A DNA stretch of 64,000 nucleotides from Thiobacillus thioparus DSM 505 (GCF_000373385.1 NZ_KB891316.1:310001-374000), one strand, 5' to 3'. Positions 8,686 to 17,593 are shown, counted from the first letter of the stretch. The notes: generated by a model not told the origin, from the sequence alone. Program-made: numbers and translations.

Positions 8686-11003
8686 AATTGCTTCCGATCC
8701 TCGCTCTGGCCTGTCTCGCGGCGGCACCGCTGCCGGCGGCTGCGCAGCCCGTCCCCGACGCCGGCCTGCGTGCCGAGATGCAGGGTCAATGGACCGACGC
8801 AGTGGGCATCTATCAGCAAGCGCTGGCAGCCAACCCGGCGCAGGCGGATTTGTGGGAACGCATCGCCGACATTCGCGCCACCCAGCTCAAAGATCCTGTT
8901 GGTGCCGCCGAAGCCCTGCGTGAGGCAACGCAATACGCGCCCATGGACGCCCGCCTGCACTACAAGCTTTCGCAGGCCTATGCCGCCATCCAGAAAGGTC
9001 CGAGCGCGCTGGCCGCCATCGCGCAAGCCGTCGAACTCGACCCGGGCAATCCGACCTACCTGCGTGCGCGCGGCGAAATCGCCCTGTGGACCGGCTATTA
9101 CGCCGTGGCGACCGACAGCTTCGAACGCATCCTTGCCGCGACGCCCCAGGATGCCGATGCCCTGCTCGGTCTCGCCCGGGCCAGCGCGCGCAGCGGCAAG
9201 AAGGACGCCGCCGTGCCGCGCTATCGTACCTACCTGACGCAGCGTCCGCAGGACAAGGACGTGATGCTGGAGTACATGGAACTGGAAGCCGAGCGCGGCG
9301 ACACCCAGGCCGTCCAGGAATACGACGCGCTGTTCCGCCAGCGCTTCGGCACGAGCAAGGATTACTGGCTGCGCATGGCCGATCTCTATGCGTTGGGCAA
9401 CCATCCCGCGGCCGCGTCGGCCGCACTCAAGGAAGCGAGCCGCCTCGCCCCGCAGGATCATGCCCTGTACTACCGCCTGGCGCAGAGCTACTCCACCGAC
9501 AAGGAAGCCGGCGACGCAGCGGACGCCATCGAGCACGCGGTGGCGCTCGACCCGACCAACCTCGAGTACCTGCGCAGCCGCGCCGATATCGCCGCCTGGC
9601 GCAGCGACTACGCCACGGCGCTGGACAGTTACCGGCGCATCCTCGCAATCGCACCGGACGACCCCGGGGCACGCCTGGGGATTGCCCGTGTGTATTACTG
9701 GCGCAACCAGCTGGACGACTCGGCGCGCGCCTATCGCGACTACCTGGCCAGGCAGCCCGGCGTGGCAGCCGCATCGATGGAATACATCGTCGTCGTCACC
9801 GAACTGGGCGACTACGCGCGTGCGATGGAGCTGCTGGAAGCCTACAAGACACGCTTCGGCGACAACCTTGCCTACCGCAAGCAGAAAGCGCGCGTGCTGG
9901 CTTGGGCGGAACGGCCGACGCCCGCCCTCGGCTTCATCGCCGCACTCGAACCGGAACTGCGCGACGACTACGAACTGGGCTACACCCGCACCATCGCCCT
10001 GCATTACGCCCATCGCCCGCGCGAAGCGCTGGCGAGCCTTGCCGACGTCGCGCGTCTGCGCCTGGACAGCAAGGAAACCGCCGACCTGACCCGCTTCATC
10101 TACACGCCGCAGCGGTCCAACGCCACTCTCAATCTGGGCTACGAGTCGGCCTCCGACAACATCACGCTCCGCCATGCCGGACTGGCGGGCGAATACGTGA
10201 TCAACCCCGAAACCCGCCTGTTCGGCGGAGCCGACCGCCAATCGATCAATACGAAAGCCGGCAGCCCCTACGCCAGGCCGGACGGCGGCACCACCGTCGG
10301 CTACAACCGTGCCTGGCTGGGCGTCCAGCACCGCATTTCGCCCAGGCTGTCGCTCGACGCGCAGGTCGGCGGCGGCACGGCCACGGGCGACAGCCGCTTC
10401 ATCTACGAACTCGGCGCCGACCTGCAGCCGAGGGACGAGCTTGCCCTGCGGCTGTCGCGTCGCCAGGATTTGTTTGCCGTGTCGCCCCGTGCCGCGGCGC
10501 TCGGCATCGAGCGCCGCGCCAATACCCTCGACGCGACCTGGACCCCCGACCTGCGCTACACCGTCGCCGGCCGCCTCGCCTACGACACGTTCTCCGACGG
10601 CAACGACCGCTGGGAGGCCGAGCTTGCGCCGCGCCGCGCCATCCTGCGCACGCAGCGCCTGAACCTGGACCTCGGCGTGAGCGGCCGCTGGTTCGGTTTC
10701 GACCAGGACCCGGGCAACGGCTACTACGCCCCCTCCCTCTATCAACGCTACGCACTGACCGCCTTCACCTACTGGAAGATCAGCGACGACGACGGCGTGA
10801 GCGTGGCCTTCAGCTACGGCCCCTACAAGGACAACACCCAATCCGGCTTTCGCAGCGGCGGCGACATCGTGGCGGAAGGCTTCTTCGGCCTGTACCGGGA
10901 CTGGTTCCTCGACGTAAAGGCCGGCTTTTCCAGCTATGGCGGCGGCCCCACGGCAGGATACCGCTCGCGCACGTTCGAACTCGGCCTGACACGCCGTTTC
11001 TAA
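8682..11003 (+). CDS. TPR-repeat outer-membrane polysaccharide export protein (PgaA/BcsC-like)
   Basis: The 773-residue product begins with a signal peptide (MKLLPILALACLAAAPLPAAA, then QP). About 450 residues of tandem tetratricopeptide repeats follow (e.g. EALREATQYAPMDARLHYKL). The C-terminal region of roughly 280 residues shows alternating aromatic beta-strands and ends in RRF, as expected for an outer-membrane barrel. This periplasmic-TPR plus barrel architecture is that of PgaA and of the BcsC/AlgK-AlgE exporters, which scaffold periplasmic enzymes and release the polymer. The start overlapping the glycosyltransferase stop (ATGA) is preferred over an in-frame start nine bases earlier because it gives a clean signal peptide. 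Confidence 0.85.
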   Translation: MKLLPILALACLAAAPLPAAAQPVPDAGLRAEMQGQWTDAVGIYQQALAANPAQADLWERIADIRATQLKDPVGAAEALREATQYAPMDARLHYKLSQAYAAIQKGPSALAAIAQAVELDPGNPTYLRARGEIALWTGYYAVATDSFERILAATPQDADALLGLARASARSGKKDAAVPRYRTYLTQRPQDKDVMLEYMELEAERGDTQAVQEYDALFRQRFGTSKDYWLRMADLYALGNHPAAASAALKEASRLAPQDHALYYRLAQSYSTDKEAGDAADAIEHAVALDPTNLEYLRSRADIAAWRSDYATALDSYRRILAIAPDDPGARLGIARVYYWRNQLDDSARAYRDYLARQPGVAAASMEYIVVVTELGDYARAMELLEAYKTRFGDNLAYRKQKARVLAWAERPTPALGFIAALEPELRDDYELGYTRTIALHYAHRPREALASLADVARLRLDSKETADLTRFIYTPQRSNATLNLGYESASDNITLRHAGLAGEYVINPETRLFGGADRQSINTKAGSPYARPDGGTTVGYNRAWLGVQHRISPRLSLDAQVGGGTATGDSRFIYELGADLQPRDELALRLSRRQDLFAVSPRAAALGIERRANTLDATWTPDLRYTVAGRLAYDTFSDGNDRWEAELAPRRAILRTQRLNLDLGVSGRWFGFDQDPGNGYYAPSLYQRYALTAFTYWKISDDDGVSVAFSYGPYKDNTQSGFRSGGDIVAEGFFGLYRDWFLDVKAGFSSYGGGPTAGYRSRTFELGLTRRF

Positions 11004-11054
11004 GTCCCGTCCAGCAAGGCGACCCCCCTCCGGAATGCGTCGCACTTGGGCAAC

Positions 11055-12005
11055 ATGACACGCTGGCTGTTTCTCCTTCTCTGCCTGCTCCCCTTCGCCG
11101 CGTCGGCCGCGCCGCCGCTGGAACGCACGGTGGCGGTCACCTTCGATGATCTGCCCTTTGCCTCGGTTCCGACCGAGGACGACGGCTATCTCGAGGACAT
11201 GACCGCCCGCCTGCTGCACAGCCTGCAGGCCGAGCATGTACCCGCAGTCGGGTTTGTCAACGAGGCGAAACTGACCCGCGACGGCATCCTGGATGCAGGT
11301 CGGGTCGGCCTGCTGCGCGTGTGGCTGCAGGCTGGCTTCGAGCTCGGTAATCACACTTTTTCGCACCTCTCGCTCAACCGGGTGCCACTCGCTGAGTTCG
11401 AGGCCGATCTGCTGCAGGGCGAAACCGTGACCCTCCCCCTCATGCAGCGCGAAGGCAAGACTCTGCGCTGGTTCCGCCATCCATTCCTGCACCAGGGGAC
11501 GACCCCCGAAGTACGCGCGGCTTTCCGGGATTTCCTGACGGCGCATGGCTATGTCGTGGCCCCCGTGACCGTGAACAGCCCGGAATGGGTGTTCGCCGCT
11601 GCGTATGCCCGGGCGCAGGCGCAAGGCGACGAGGACGCGGCACGCCGCATCGGCGCCGCCTACGTGCCCTACATGCAGACGGTGTTCGCGCAGGCCGAGC
11701 AGCTGGCGCTCGACCTGTTCGGCCGCCCCATCGCCCACGTGCTGGTGCTGCACGCCAATTCGCTCAACGCGGATCACTTCGACGCGCTCGCCGACATGCT
11801 CAGGCAGCGCGGCTACCGCTTCGTCACGCTGGATGACGCGCTCAGGGATCCCGCCTACGCCGCGCCCCTGGGGGCCAGCGGCGCGGAAGGCGAATCCTGG
11901 CTCGAAGGCTGGGCCCGCCAGGCCGGCCTGCGGCCGCCGCTGCCACCACCCGTCCCGGGTTTTGTCACCCAGTGGGCCGGGACCGCCGCGCTACGCGGCT
12001 ACTGA
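11055..12005 (+). CDS. Secreted polysaccharide deacetylase (CE4)
   Basis: This is a 316-residue protein with signal peptide MTRWLFLLLCLLPFAASA. CE4 (NodB) motifs follow: TFDDLP supplies the catalytic-base and metal Asp pair, and GNHTFSH supplies the metal-binding His pair. RHPFLHQG is motif 3, and a late VLHAN segment provides the usual terminal His. All metal ligands look intact. In synthase-dependent systems such as PgaB, this activity de-N-acetylates the polymer in the periplasm. An in-frame TTG nine bases upstream exists, but the ATG at 11055 begins the signal peptide. The gene lies 51 bases after the porin and just before the GH10-like gene. Confidence 0.87.
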   Translation: MTRWLFLLLCLLPFAASAAPPLERTVAVTFDDLPFASVPTEDDGYLEDMTARLLHSLQAEHVPAVGFVNEAKLTRDGILDAGRVGLLRVWLQAGFELGNHTFSHLSLNRVPLAEFEADLLQGETVTLPLMQREGKTLRWFRHPFLHQGTTPEVRAAFRDFLTAHGYVVAPVTVNSPEWVFAAAYARAQAQGDEDAARRIGAAYVPYMQTVFAQAEQLALDLFGRPIAHVLVLHANSLNADHFDALADMLRQRGYRFVTLDDALRDPAYAAPLGASGAEGESWLEGWARQAGLRPPLPPPVPGFVTQWAGTAALRGY

Positions 12006-12006
12006 C

Positions 12007-13053
12007 ATGTCCTGGCGCATCACCCTCATGGCAATCGCGTCCGCCGTCGTGTGCACCACGGCCACCTTCGCCCTTGCCGCCGGCGGCGTGCGCAGCCTGG
12101 CGCACACGGCCGGGATCCATTTCGGCACGGCCGTGAACGTCGAGGCCCTGGGCACCGACGCCCCCTATTCCCGGCTGCTGGCGCGCGAGTTCGACCTCGT
12201 CACGCCGGAGAACGCGATGAAATTCTCCGTCATCCAGCCCGAACGCGGACGCTTCGATTTCTCGCAGGCGGATGCCCTTGTCGCATTCGCCGAAGCGCAT
12301 GCCATGCAGGTAAACGGCCATGTACTGGTGTGGGATCAGCAACTGCCGGACTGGCTGACGCAGGGCCATTTCAGTTCCGACGAACTGAAGGCCATCCTGC
12401 GCGAGCACATCCAGACCGTCGTCGCCCGCTATCGCGGACGCGTGGCCTCATGGGACGTGGCGGCCGAAGCGGTCGGCGAAGACGGCAAGCCACGCGAGAC
12501 CTTCTGGTCGCGCGGCATCGGCGCGGACTATCTGGCGCTGGCATTCCGCTGGGCACACGAGGCCGACCCGCAGGCGCGCCTGCGCTACAACGACTATGGC
12601 GGCGAAGGCGCCGGGGCCAAGTCGGACGGCATCTACACGCTGGTGGCCGGCCTGCGCACGCACCGCGTCCCGATCGACGCCGTGGGCCTGCAGATGCACG
12701 TGAGCCTGAACGACGCGCCCCGCCCCGAGGACGTGCGCCTCAACATGAAGCGCCTGGCCGCGCTCGGGTTGCAGACCGACATCACCGAAATGGACGTGAT
12801 GCTGCCTCTGCCAGCGAGCCGCGCGGCTCTCAAGAAACAGGCTGTGCTGTATGGCGCCATGCTGCAGGCCTGCCTGGCCGTACCGCAGTGCCGCAGCTTC
12901 TCCACCTGGGGGGCGACCGATCGTTATTCGTGGATACCGGAATTCTTTCCCGGCCAGGGTGCGGCGCTGCTATTCGACGCATCCGGTCATGCGAAACCCG
13001 CATACTGGAGCATCAAGCTCGCGCTGCTAACTAAGGCATCTCACAAGCGTTAA
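12007..13053 (+). CDS. Secreted GH10 (xylanase-family) protein with altered active-site neighbours
   Basis: The 348-residue product has a signal peptide (cleavage near ALAA, residues 22-25) and a GH10 barrel: TPENAMKF (66-73), WDVAAEA with the expected acid/base Glu154, GLQMH (227-231), ITEMDV with the expected nucleophile Glu261, and WGATDRYSW near 301. Two residues normally conserved in GH10 differ: the His of VWH is Asp110, and the Asn before the acid/base Glu is Ala153. The catalytic Glu pair remains. It begins one base after the deacetylase stop, so it is the last gene of the exopolysaccharide operon. It probably trims or processes the secreted polymer, analogous to the hydrolase half of PgaB, rather than digesting plant xylan. 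Confidence 0.85.
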   Translation: MSWRITLMAIASAVVCTTATFALAAGGVRSLAHTAGIHFGTAVNVEALGTDAPYSRLLAREFDLVTPENAMKFSVIQPERGRFDFSQADALVAFAEAHAMQVNGHVLVWDQQLPDWLTQGHFSSDELKAILREHIQTVVARYRGRVASWDVAAEAVGEDGKPRETFWSRGIGADYLALAFRWAHEADPQARLRYNDYGGEGAGAKSDGIYTLVAGLRTHRVPIDAVGLQMHVSLNDAPRPEDVRLNMKRLAALGLQTDITEMDVMLPLPASRAALKKQAVLYGAMLQACLAVPQCRSFSTWGATDRYSWIPEFFPGQGAALLFDASGHAKPAYWSIKLALLTKASHKR

Positions 13054-13082
13054 AAACCGCAGGCAGGTAAATCCGGGAGTAC

Positions 13083-13097
13083 GAAACCCGAGGTTTC
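13083..13097. terminator. Short hairpin after the exopolysaccharide operon (weak terminator candidate)
   Basis: GAAACC-CGA-GGTTTC forms a 6-bp stem with a 3-base loop 30 bases after the GH10 stop. No U-rich run follows, so intrinsic termination is doubtful. The rest of 13054-13242 shows nothing recognisable. Confidence 0.25.
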
Positions 13098-13242
13098 AGT
13101 ATTCAAGCTTTCTTCCATGACTGTCTGGTTCTCGGCCAGAGCCGCCAGTGGAACCAACTCAGTGGAATGGCTGTAATCGCACAATTTTCTACCCTTAGTA
13201 TCGGCCTTGGACGTTGGGTATGTTTGAGTTACGGTGTCGGCG

Positions 13243-15405
13243 ATGAAGCCGACAACTCGTTCAGAACAAGAAGTTTTTGCTGACCTAGCCGCGCTCTGTT
13301 GCCGGCCTGGCTACATCCATGCTGTCGCGCACATCTGCTTCCGGGACAATATCATCCTCCACTCGGGTGACATGAAGGAAGCCGATTTGAGGAAGATGTT
13401 CTCACCCTTGCGACTCATCCGAACGGAGATCAATACCTTGCTTGGCTTAATGGTCAAGGCTGAGATCGATTGGAGCCTGCCTACACCGAAGCTAGTGCAG
13501 GAGTACATGGATGCGACAGAGCAACTCCTTGAAGAGTTGCACCACTGTCTGTCTGGAGAGTTCTGGTCGGGTCTAACCAAAGAAGCTGTTGACAGCGGCT
13601 TCGATCCATTTGAGCGGGGGGCTGTACTGCGAGAGCCGATCTTCTACAGCGGGGAAGCGGCTTACAACTTCCAATACCTCGATTTGGCCGTCCGTAAATA
13701 CGCGGCCGACGCGTCATGGCTCGAGGCAAACCGAGGCTTCACCATCGATCTGGCCTCGCGTGTCGCCAAAGCGGTTGAAGAGGTCCACGCCGACCACTTT
13801 GACGCAATTCGTGAGCACATGCGAAAGCAGCACCCTGACGAATGGACCATGCTTCCTCTATTCGCCTTCACTGCTGATGAGATTGCAGTGAAGGCGAAAC
13901 TTGCTCCCGACGTGGTGGAACGGGTGCTTGGCATATTTGAATTGTCTTCTGCTGAACGCAATGCGGGGTTCAACGAGCTTCACGACTTCAACGTCATCAC
14001 AGCCATGCCCCTGCTGCGGATGCCAAGCGGAGAGCTCCTATCACTCCAATCCTATTCGCTTGCCGAGGCCATTTACGAAGCGCCCTTTTACTGGATGGCC
14101 CAGGACAAGCTATATCTGCCAACGCTTACTAAAAACCGAGGCGGCTTCACTGAGACCTTTGTAGCTGAGCGCCTCGGCTTGGTCTTTGGTGACGATCATG
14201 TTCATTTGAACGTGGATGTTTTCGAGACCAAGGCGACGAAGGTTTCTGACATCGACGTGCTAGTCGTCTGGGGCAATCGGGTCGTCATCGTGCAGGCCAA
14301 ATCGAAGCGCCTGACTCTGGAATCGAAAAAGGGGAATGACCAGGTTATCCGGGACGACTTCATGAAGGCAGTCCAGGCTGCTTACGCCCAGGGGGCCGCT
14401 TGCGCCAAGGTCTTACTCGGCAAGCCATACCGGCTGGCAACCGCAGACGGGCATACGGTTGAGCTACCAAGTGAGATCAAAGAAATCTACATCTTCTGTG
14501 TCGTCAGCGATCACTACCCAGCCTTGAGCTTTCAGACACGGCAGTTTCTGAAGACAGAATCGATCGATCGGGTTCAAGCACCGCTGGTTATGGACGTTTT
14601 CGCTGTGGATGCCATGACCGAAATGCTGCAGTCACCGCTACAGTTTCTCAGCTACGTGAACCGCCGTGCCAACTATGCTGAGCAACTCATGGCATCGCAG
14701 GAACTGACTATCCTTGGCTATCACCTGTCCAAAAATCTATGGGTGCAGCCTGATGTTAACCTGGTGTATTTAGGGGATGACTTTTCAGCCGGGTTAGACA
14801 TCGCGATGGCCGTTAGACGTGCTGGCGTACAAGGGGCCGCAACGCCCGATGGCGTCCTGACACGGTTTGGAAAAACGACACTTGGTAAAGTAGTGAAGGA
14901 AATTGAGGCGCGACCAGACCCTGTAACTATCGACCTCGGCTTCATGCTCCTTGCAATGAGCGAACAAGCTGTAAACGAAATAAGTCGTGCTGTTGACAGG
15001 CTAGCTGCTCGGACGCGTGCAGATGGCGAGATGCATGACGCCACATTTGGCTTCAAGGAAGGTTTTGGGATTACCTTCCACTGCACCGATGAGCCTGCAC
15101 AAGTGGCTGGCCCTCGCTTGAAGTCTTATTGCGTGCTTCGGAAATACCGGGAGAAGGCTGGGCGGTGGTTTGGGCTCTGCATGACCTCATCGGCGCCGGA
15201 CGTAAGGTTTGGTGTCTCTTTGGTTTTTCCGTGGGTTCACGATGAGAACCTGGATGAAGAAACCAAAGGGATGCAGGCGCCTGTTCCTATCGATCAGGGT
15301 CTTGAAGCACTGATGGGAAGACGAAATCGGGCAAAGAAGACTGGCCGGAACGACCCTTGCCCCTGTGGCAGTGGACGCAAATTCAAGAAATGCTGCCTTG
15401 ACTAA
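13243..15405 (+). CDS. Orphan PD-(D/E)XK nuclease-like protein with C-terminal SEC-C zinc motif
   Basis: I do not recognise the family as a whole. The 720-residue product is soluble. Its middle holds a restriction-endonuclease-like core: Glu309 in FVAERLG, Asp336/Asp338 in SDIDVLVV, and Gln351-x-Lys353 in VIVQAKSKR. It ends in the SEC-C motif GRNDPCPCGSGRKFKKCC (cysteines 706, 708, 717, 718), a zinc-binding module found on SecA and many accessory proteins. The first 290 residues are alpha-helical with no motif I can name. An ATG at 13243 and a GTG nine bases earlier are both possible starts; neither has a strong ribosome site. The gene stands alone and reads as more A/T-rich than its neighbours, which suggests acquisition. 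A defence or nucleic-acid role is inference. Confidence 0.8.
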   Translation: MKPTTRSEQEVFADLAALCCRPGYIHAVAHICFRDNIILHSGDMKEADLRKMFSPLRLIRTEINTLLGLMVKAEIDWSLPTPKLVQEYMDATEQLLEELHHCLSGEFWSGLTKEAVDSGFDPFERGAVLREPIFYSGEAAYNFQYLDLAVRKYAADASWLEANRGFTIDLASRVAKAVEEVHADHFDAIREHMRKQHPDEWTMLPLFAFTADEIAVKAKLAPDVVERVLGIFELSSAERNAGFNELHDFNVITAMPLLRMPSGELLSLQSYSLAEAIYEAPFYWMAQDKLYLPTLTKNRGGFTETFVAERLGLVFGDDHVHLNVDVFETKATKVSDIDVLVVWGNRVVIVQAKSKRLTLESKKGNDQVIRDDFMKAVQAAYAQGAACAKVLLGKPYRLATADGHTVELPSEIKEIYIFCVVSDHYPALSFQTRQFLKTESIDRVQAPLVMDVFAVDAMTEMLQSPLQFLSYVNRRANYAEQLMASQELTILGYHLSKNLWVQPDVNLVYLGDDFSAGLDIAMAVRRAGVQGAATPDGVLTRFGKTTLGKVVKEIEARPDPVTIDLGFMLLAMSEQAVNEISRAVDRLAARTRADGEMHDATFGFKEGFGITFHCTDEPAQVAGPRLKSYCVLRKYREKAGRWFGLCMTSSAPDVRFGVSLVFPWVHDENLDEETKGMQAPVPIDQGLEALMGRRNRAKKTGRNDPCPCGSGRKFKKCCLD

Positions 15406-15614
15406 AGTTGATCCAAGCCTCCAATCAACCTAGTACATGGCACCCGTTGTTGCCGTACCAGAACCGCCGCGTCAGCTTTGAGGCTATCACCAGACACTTT
15501 TTCCTTGAATGCGATTGTCCGTTTTGGCCGATCACCAGTCACCCCACTGTCCCTGACTCGGCCAAACCGAACTCACAAGCTCGACTCAAAGGTCTTTACA
15601 GCGTTCTAGGCGAT

Positions 15615-16364
15615 TCACGGTGGCCCTCGGTCGCCCAGCAATTTGAATTCGACCACGACCTCATCCTGCACTGCGAGAAACCCACCCAATACCGAGTAGG
15701 GTTGCACCCCAAAATCGGTTTGACGCAGGACGAACGATCCCGCGACCACCAGGTGCTCCGGCAAACCCTCAACGGCAAGAGGAATCCACATCACGTGCTG
15801 CTGGCCGTGCATTTCGATCTGCACCTTGGCGGCAAATTTGGGGGATTCCCCGGTGATCCGAAGCGAATGCACGCGAACAAAGGGGAATTTGTCGGCTTGT
15901 AGGTTATTCACGCCCAGCATGTGCTCACGCGCCCCTTTTATGGCCTCGGGAGACAGGATGGACGCGAAGGCGCTACCGAGAGTCGACCGGTACTTCGAAT
16001 TGTCGATCTCCAGTTGGTCGAGACGAAATGCCAGATCAAATCGTCCGTTTGCCGCTCCGGTGGCCGGCAGGTAAAAAAACCCGACGAACCGGGGCGCGGA
16101 GAGGACATGATTGTGCCCCACTGCGGCAGCCCGGCCGCCACGAAACACATAGATTCGAACCGTCGATTGGCCCGGATCGAGAGTGAAGACTTTTCCACTC
16201 GCGCCACTCAACGCGGCATATTCGGTTTTCAATTCCGCCTGGCGGTCGCTCTGGGTGAGCGACGCTCCACTCGTTGGCGAAGCGGGCGATATGACGGTGC
16301 AGCTGAGCAGCGTTATGGTGACAGCTGCGCTGGAAAGAAAAGTCAGGATCTTCTTTAGATGCAT
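15615..16364 (-). CDS. YceI-like lipoprotein
   Basis: This 249-residue precursor has a lipoprotein signal ending LLSC (Cys22), so the mature protein should be lipid-anchored. The body starts VFTLDPGQSTVRIYVFRGG and continues with VGHNH and alternating beta-strands, resembling the YceI lipocalin-like barrel that binds isoprenoid-type ligands. The YceI assignment rests on these patterns, not on a catalytic motif. It faces the SEC-C gene tail to tail with a 209-base spacer in which I see nothing, and lies just downstream of the START-domain gene on the same strand (10 bases), probably as one transcript. Confidence 0.7.
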   Translation of the reverse strand: MHLKKILTFLSSAAVTITLLSCTVISPASPTSGASLTQSDRQAELKTEYAALSGASGKVFTLDPGQSTVRIYVFRGGRAAAVGHNHVLSAPRFVGFFYLPATGAANGRFDLAFRLDQLEIDNSKYRSTLGSAFASILSPEAIKGAREHMLGVNNLQADKFPFVRVHSLRITGESPKFAAKVQIEMHGQQHVMWIPLAVEGLPEHLVVAGSFVLRQTDFGVQPYSVLGGFLAVQDEVVVEFKLLGDRGPP

Positions 16365-16374
16365 GCTGGCTCCT

Positions 16375-17256
16375 TCAAGGTCCGGCAGTTCGTTGGATCT
16401 CCGCTAAATTCCGCGTTTCCGATTTGGAATCGGCGAACCATGAATTGTCCCAAGCCGGCCGGATACCGCTGAGCCTTAATCCATCAAGGGTGCGGCCCTC
16501 CATTTGACGGTTGTCCGCCCGCCGATGCATCTCCGACACCATACCCTCGAACTGACGCTTGATCTGGCGGCTGATCAAGAAATCGCCGATCAGCGGCGGC
16601 AGCCAGAAATCCGGTGTCATCCGGACCTGATAATCGATCCGGGTGTATGTTCCGTTGCCCTGCACCCGCACGACACCGTGGATGGCCAGATTGCCTGCCA
16701 CCGAGTTGATGACAATGGATCCGTCGGGGGGATACATCACATCCAGGGTCGTGCGGGTTGGGTATTCCAGGAACAGGAGTCGCGCCACGCCTTCGATCTC
16801 CACGCGTTTTCTCCCGGCTCCGGCACTGATCAGACGGGCGGCAAGGATGTCTGGAACGAAGCGGGGCATGTTCTCGTAATCGTTCAACACGTCCCAGACC
16901 ACTTCATGCCTTATCGGCAGCACCAGCGCCACGCCTACCTGGATAGCCTTGCCGTCGGCAACGCGTGCGGTATTCACGGTGACCTCGTCGGCAATGCTGT
17001 CGCCCGGGTTGGCGGCAAGACGGTCCCACTTAATCGCCGCCAAATCGTCCTTGGCCACGCTGTGTCCTTCCCCGTACAACCACTCGAGATCGAACTTCGC
17101 GCTGGCATCTGCTTGATCTGGCGGCGGTTGCCAAAGGTCGTATGTCTTGTGGTAATCGCCCACTGCATGCGCTGCTGTGCCATCTGCGCCCCCACCCCCC
17201 AGGGCGGCAACCAAAGCCGCTGCCAGTGGCACCCAGCCTGGAATTCTCTTTGCCAT
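16375..17256 (-). CDS. Exported START/SRPBCC-domain protein with an N-terminal Sel1-like repeat
   Basis: The 293-residue product starts with a signal peptide (MAKRIPGWVPLAAALVAAL). A segment like a Sel1 repeat follows (LEWLYGEGHSVAKDDLAAIKW), then an SRPBCC/polyketide-cyclase-type domain (LPIRHEVVWDVLNDYENMPRFVP, later VNSVAGNLAIHG-like strands and a long C-terminal helix FEGMVSEMHRR). SRPBCC domains bind hydrophobic ligands, so a periplasmic lipid- or quinone-binding role is plausible but unproven. I chose the ATG at 17256 because GAGGA precedes it; an upstream extension reads as random, arginine-rich sequence. It is transcribed towards the YceI-like gene. Confidence 0.72.
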   Translation of the reverse strand: MAKRIPGWVPLAAALVAALGGGGADGTAAHAVGDYHKTYDLWQPPPDQADASAKFDLEWLYGEGHSVAKDDLAAIKWDRLAANPGDSIADEVTVNTARVADGKAIQVGVALVLPIRHEVVWDVLNDYENMPRFVPDILAARLISAGAGRKRVEIEGVARLLFLEYPTRTTLDVMYPPDGSIVINSVAGNLAIHGVVRVQGNGTYTRIDYQVRMTPDFWLPPLIGDFLISRQIKRQFEGMVSEMHRRADNRQMEGRTLDGLRLSGIRPAWDNSWFADSKSETRNLAEIQRTAGP

Positions 17257-17593
17257 GTCCGGGTCGTCCTCGTATGGAAATCGGTGGCGCTGCCTTGTCG
17301 CGAGAGTCGTCCAGGGTGGCCAGGCCTTGGGCGGGTGCATCGCATCCTAAAGGCGCAACATCAAGGCGGATTTATCCCGTGCCATCACACGTGGATACGC
17401 TTGTCATGTGAGTAAACAGAAATGGATTGGGATTTATTCCCGAAGCGACGAAGATTTTTTTGGGAGGCGGTAGCAGGCAGTTCGATTTTCACGGCTACCC
17501 ACAATTGGGGCGAACGGTCGTATTCTGATGGGCTGAGGGACGGAAGGACCTTAGCGTCCGGGAACGCCATACAACAAAACCACGCGTATTTAT
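17257..17593. other. Spacer between the START-domain gene and tRNA-Leu
   Basis: This spacer of about 340 bases has no convincing gene. It contains an A/T-rich stretch (around 17415-17470) and a weak palindrome with GGACG/CGTCC arms near 17533-17555. It lies on the 3' side of the tRNA, the usual integration side for mobile elements, but I see no integrase and no clear att repeat. Confidence 0.5.

Noticed and set aside
13073-13097. Partial match to the tRNA-Leu 3' end (CCGGGAG) as a distal att site
   Set aside because: Only seven bases match in sequence and the remainder diverges; too short to support an integration repeat.
15408-15902. Plus-strand open frame over the YceI-like gene
   Set aside because: It lies almost wholly antisense to the YceI-like lipoprotein gene, has no ribosome site and reads as non-protein-like.
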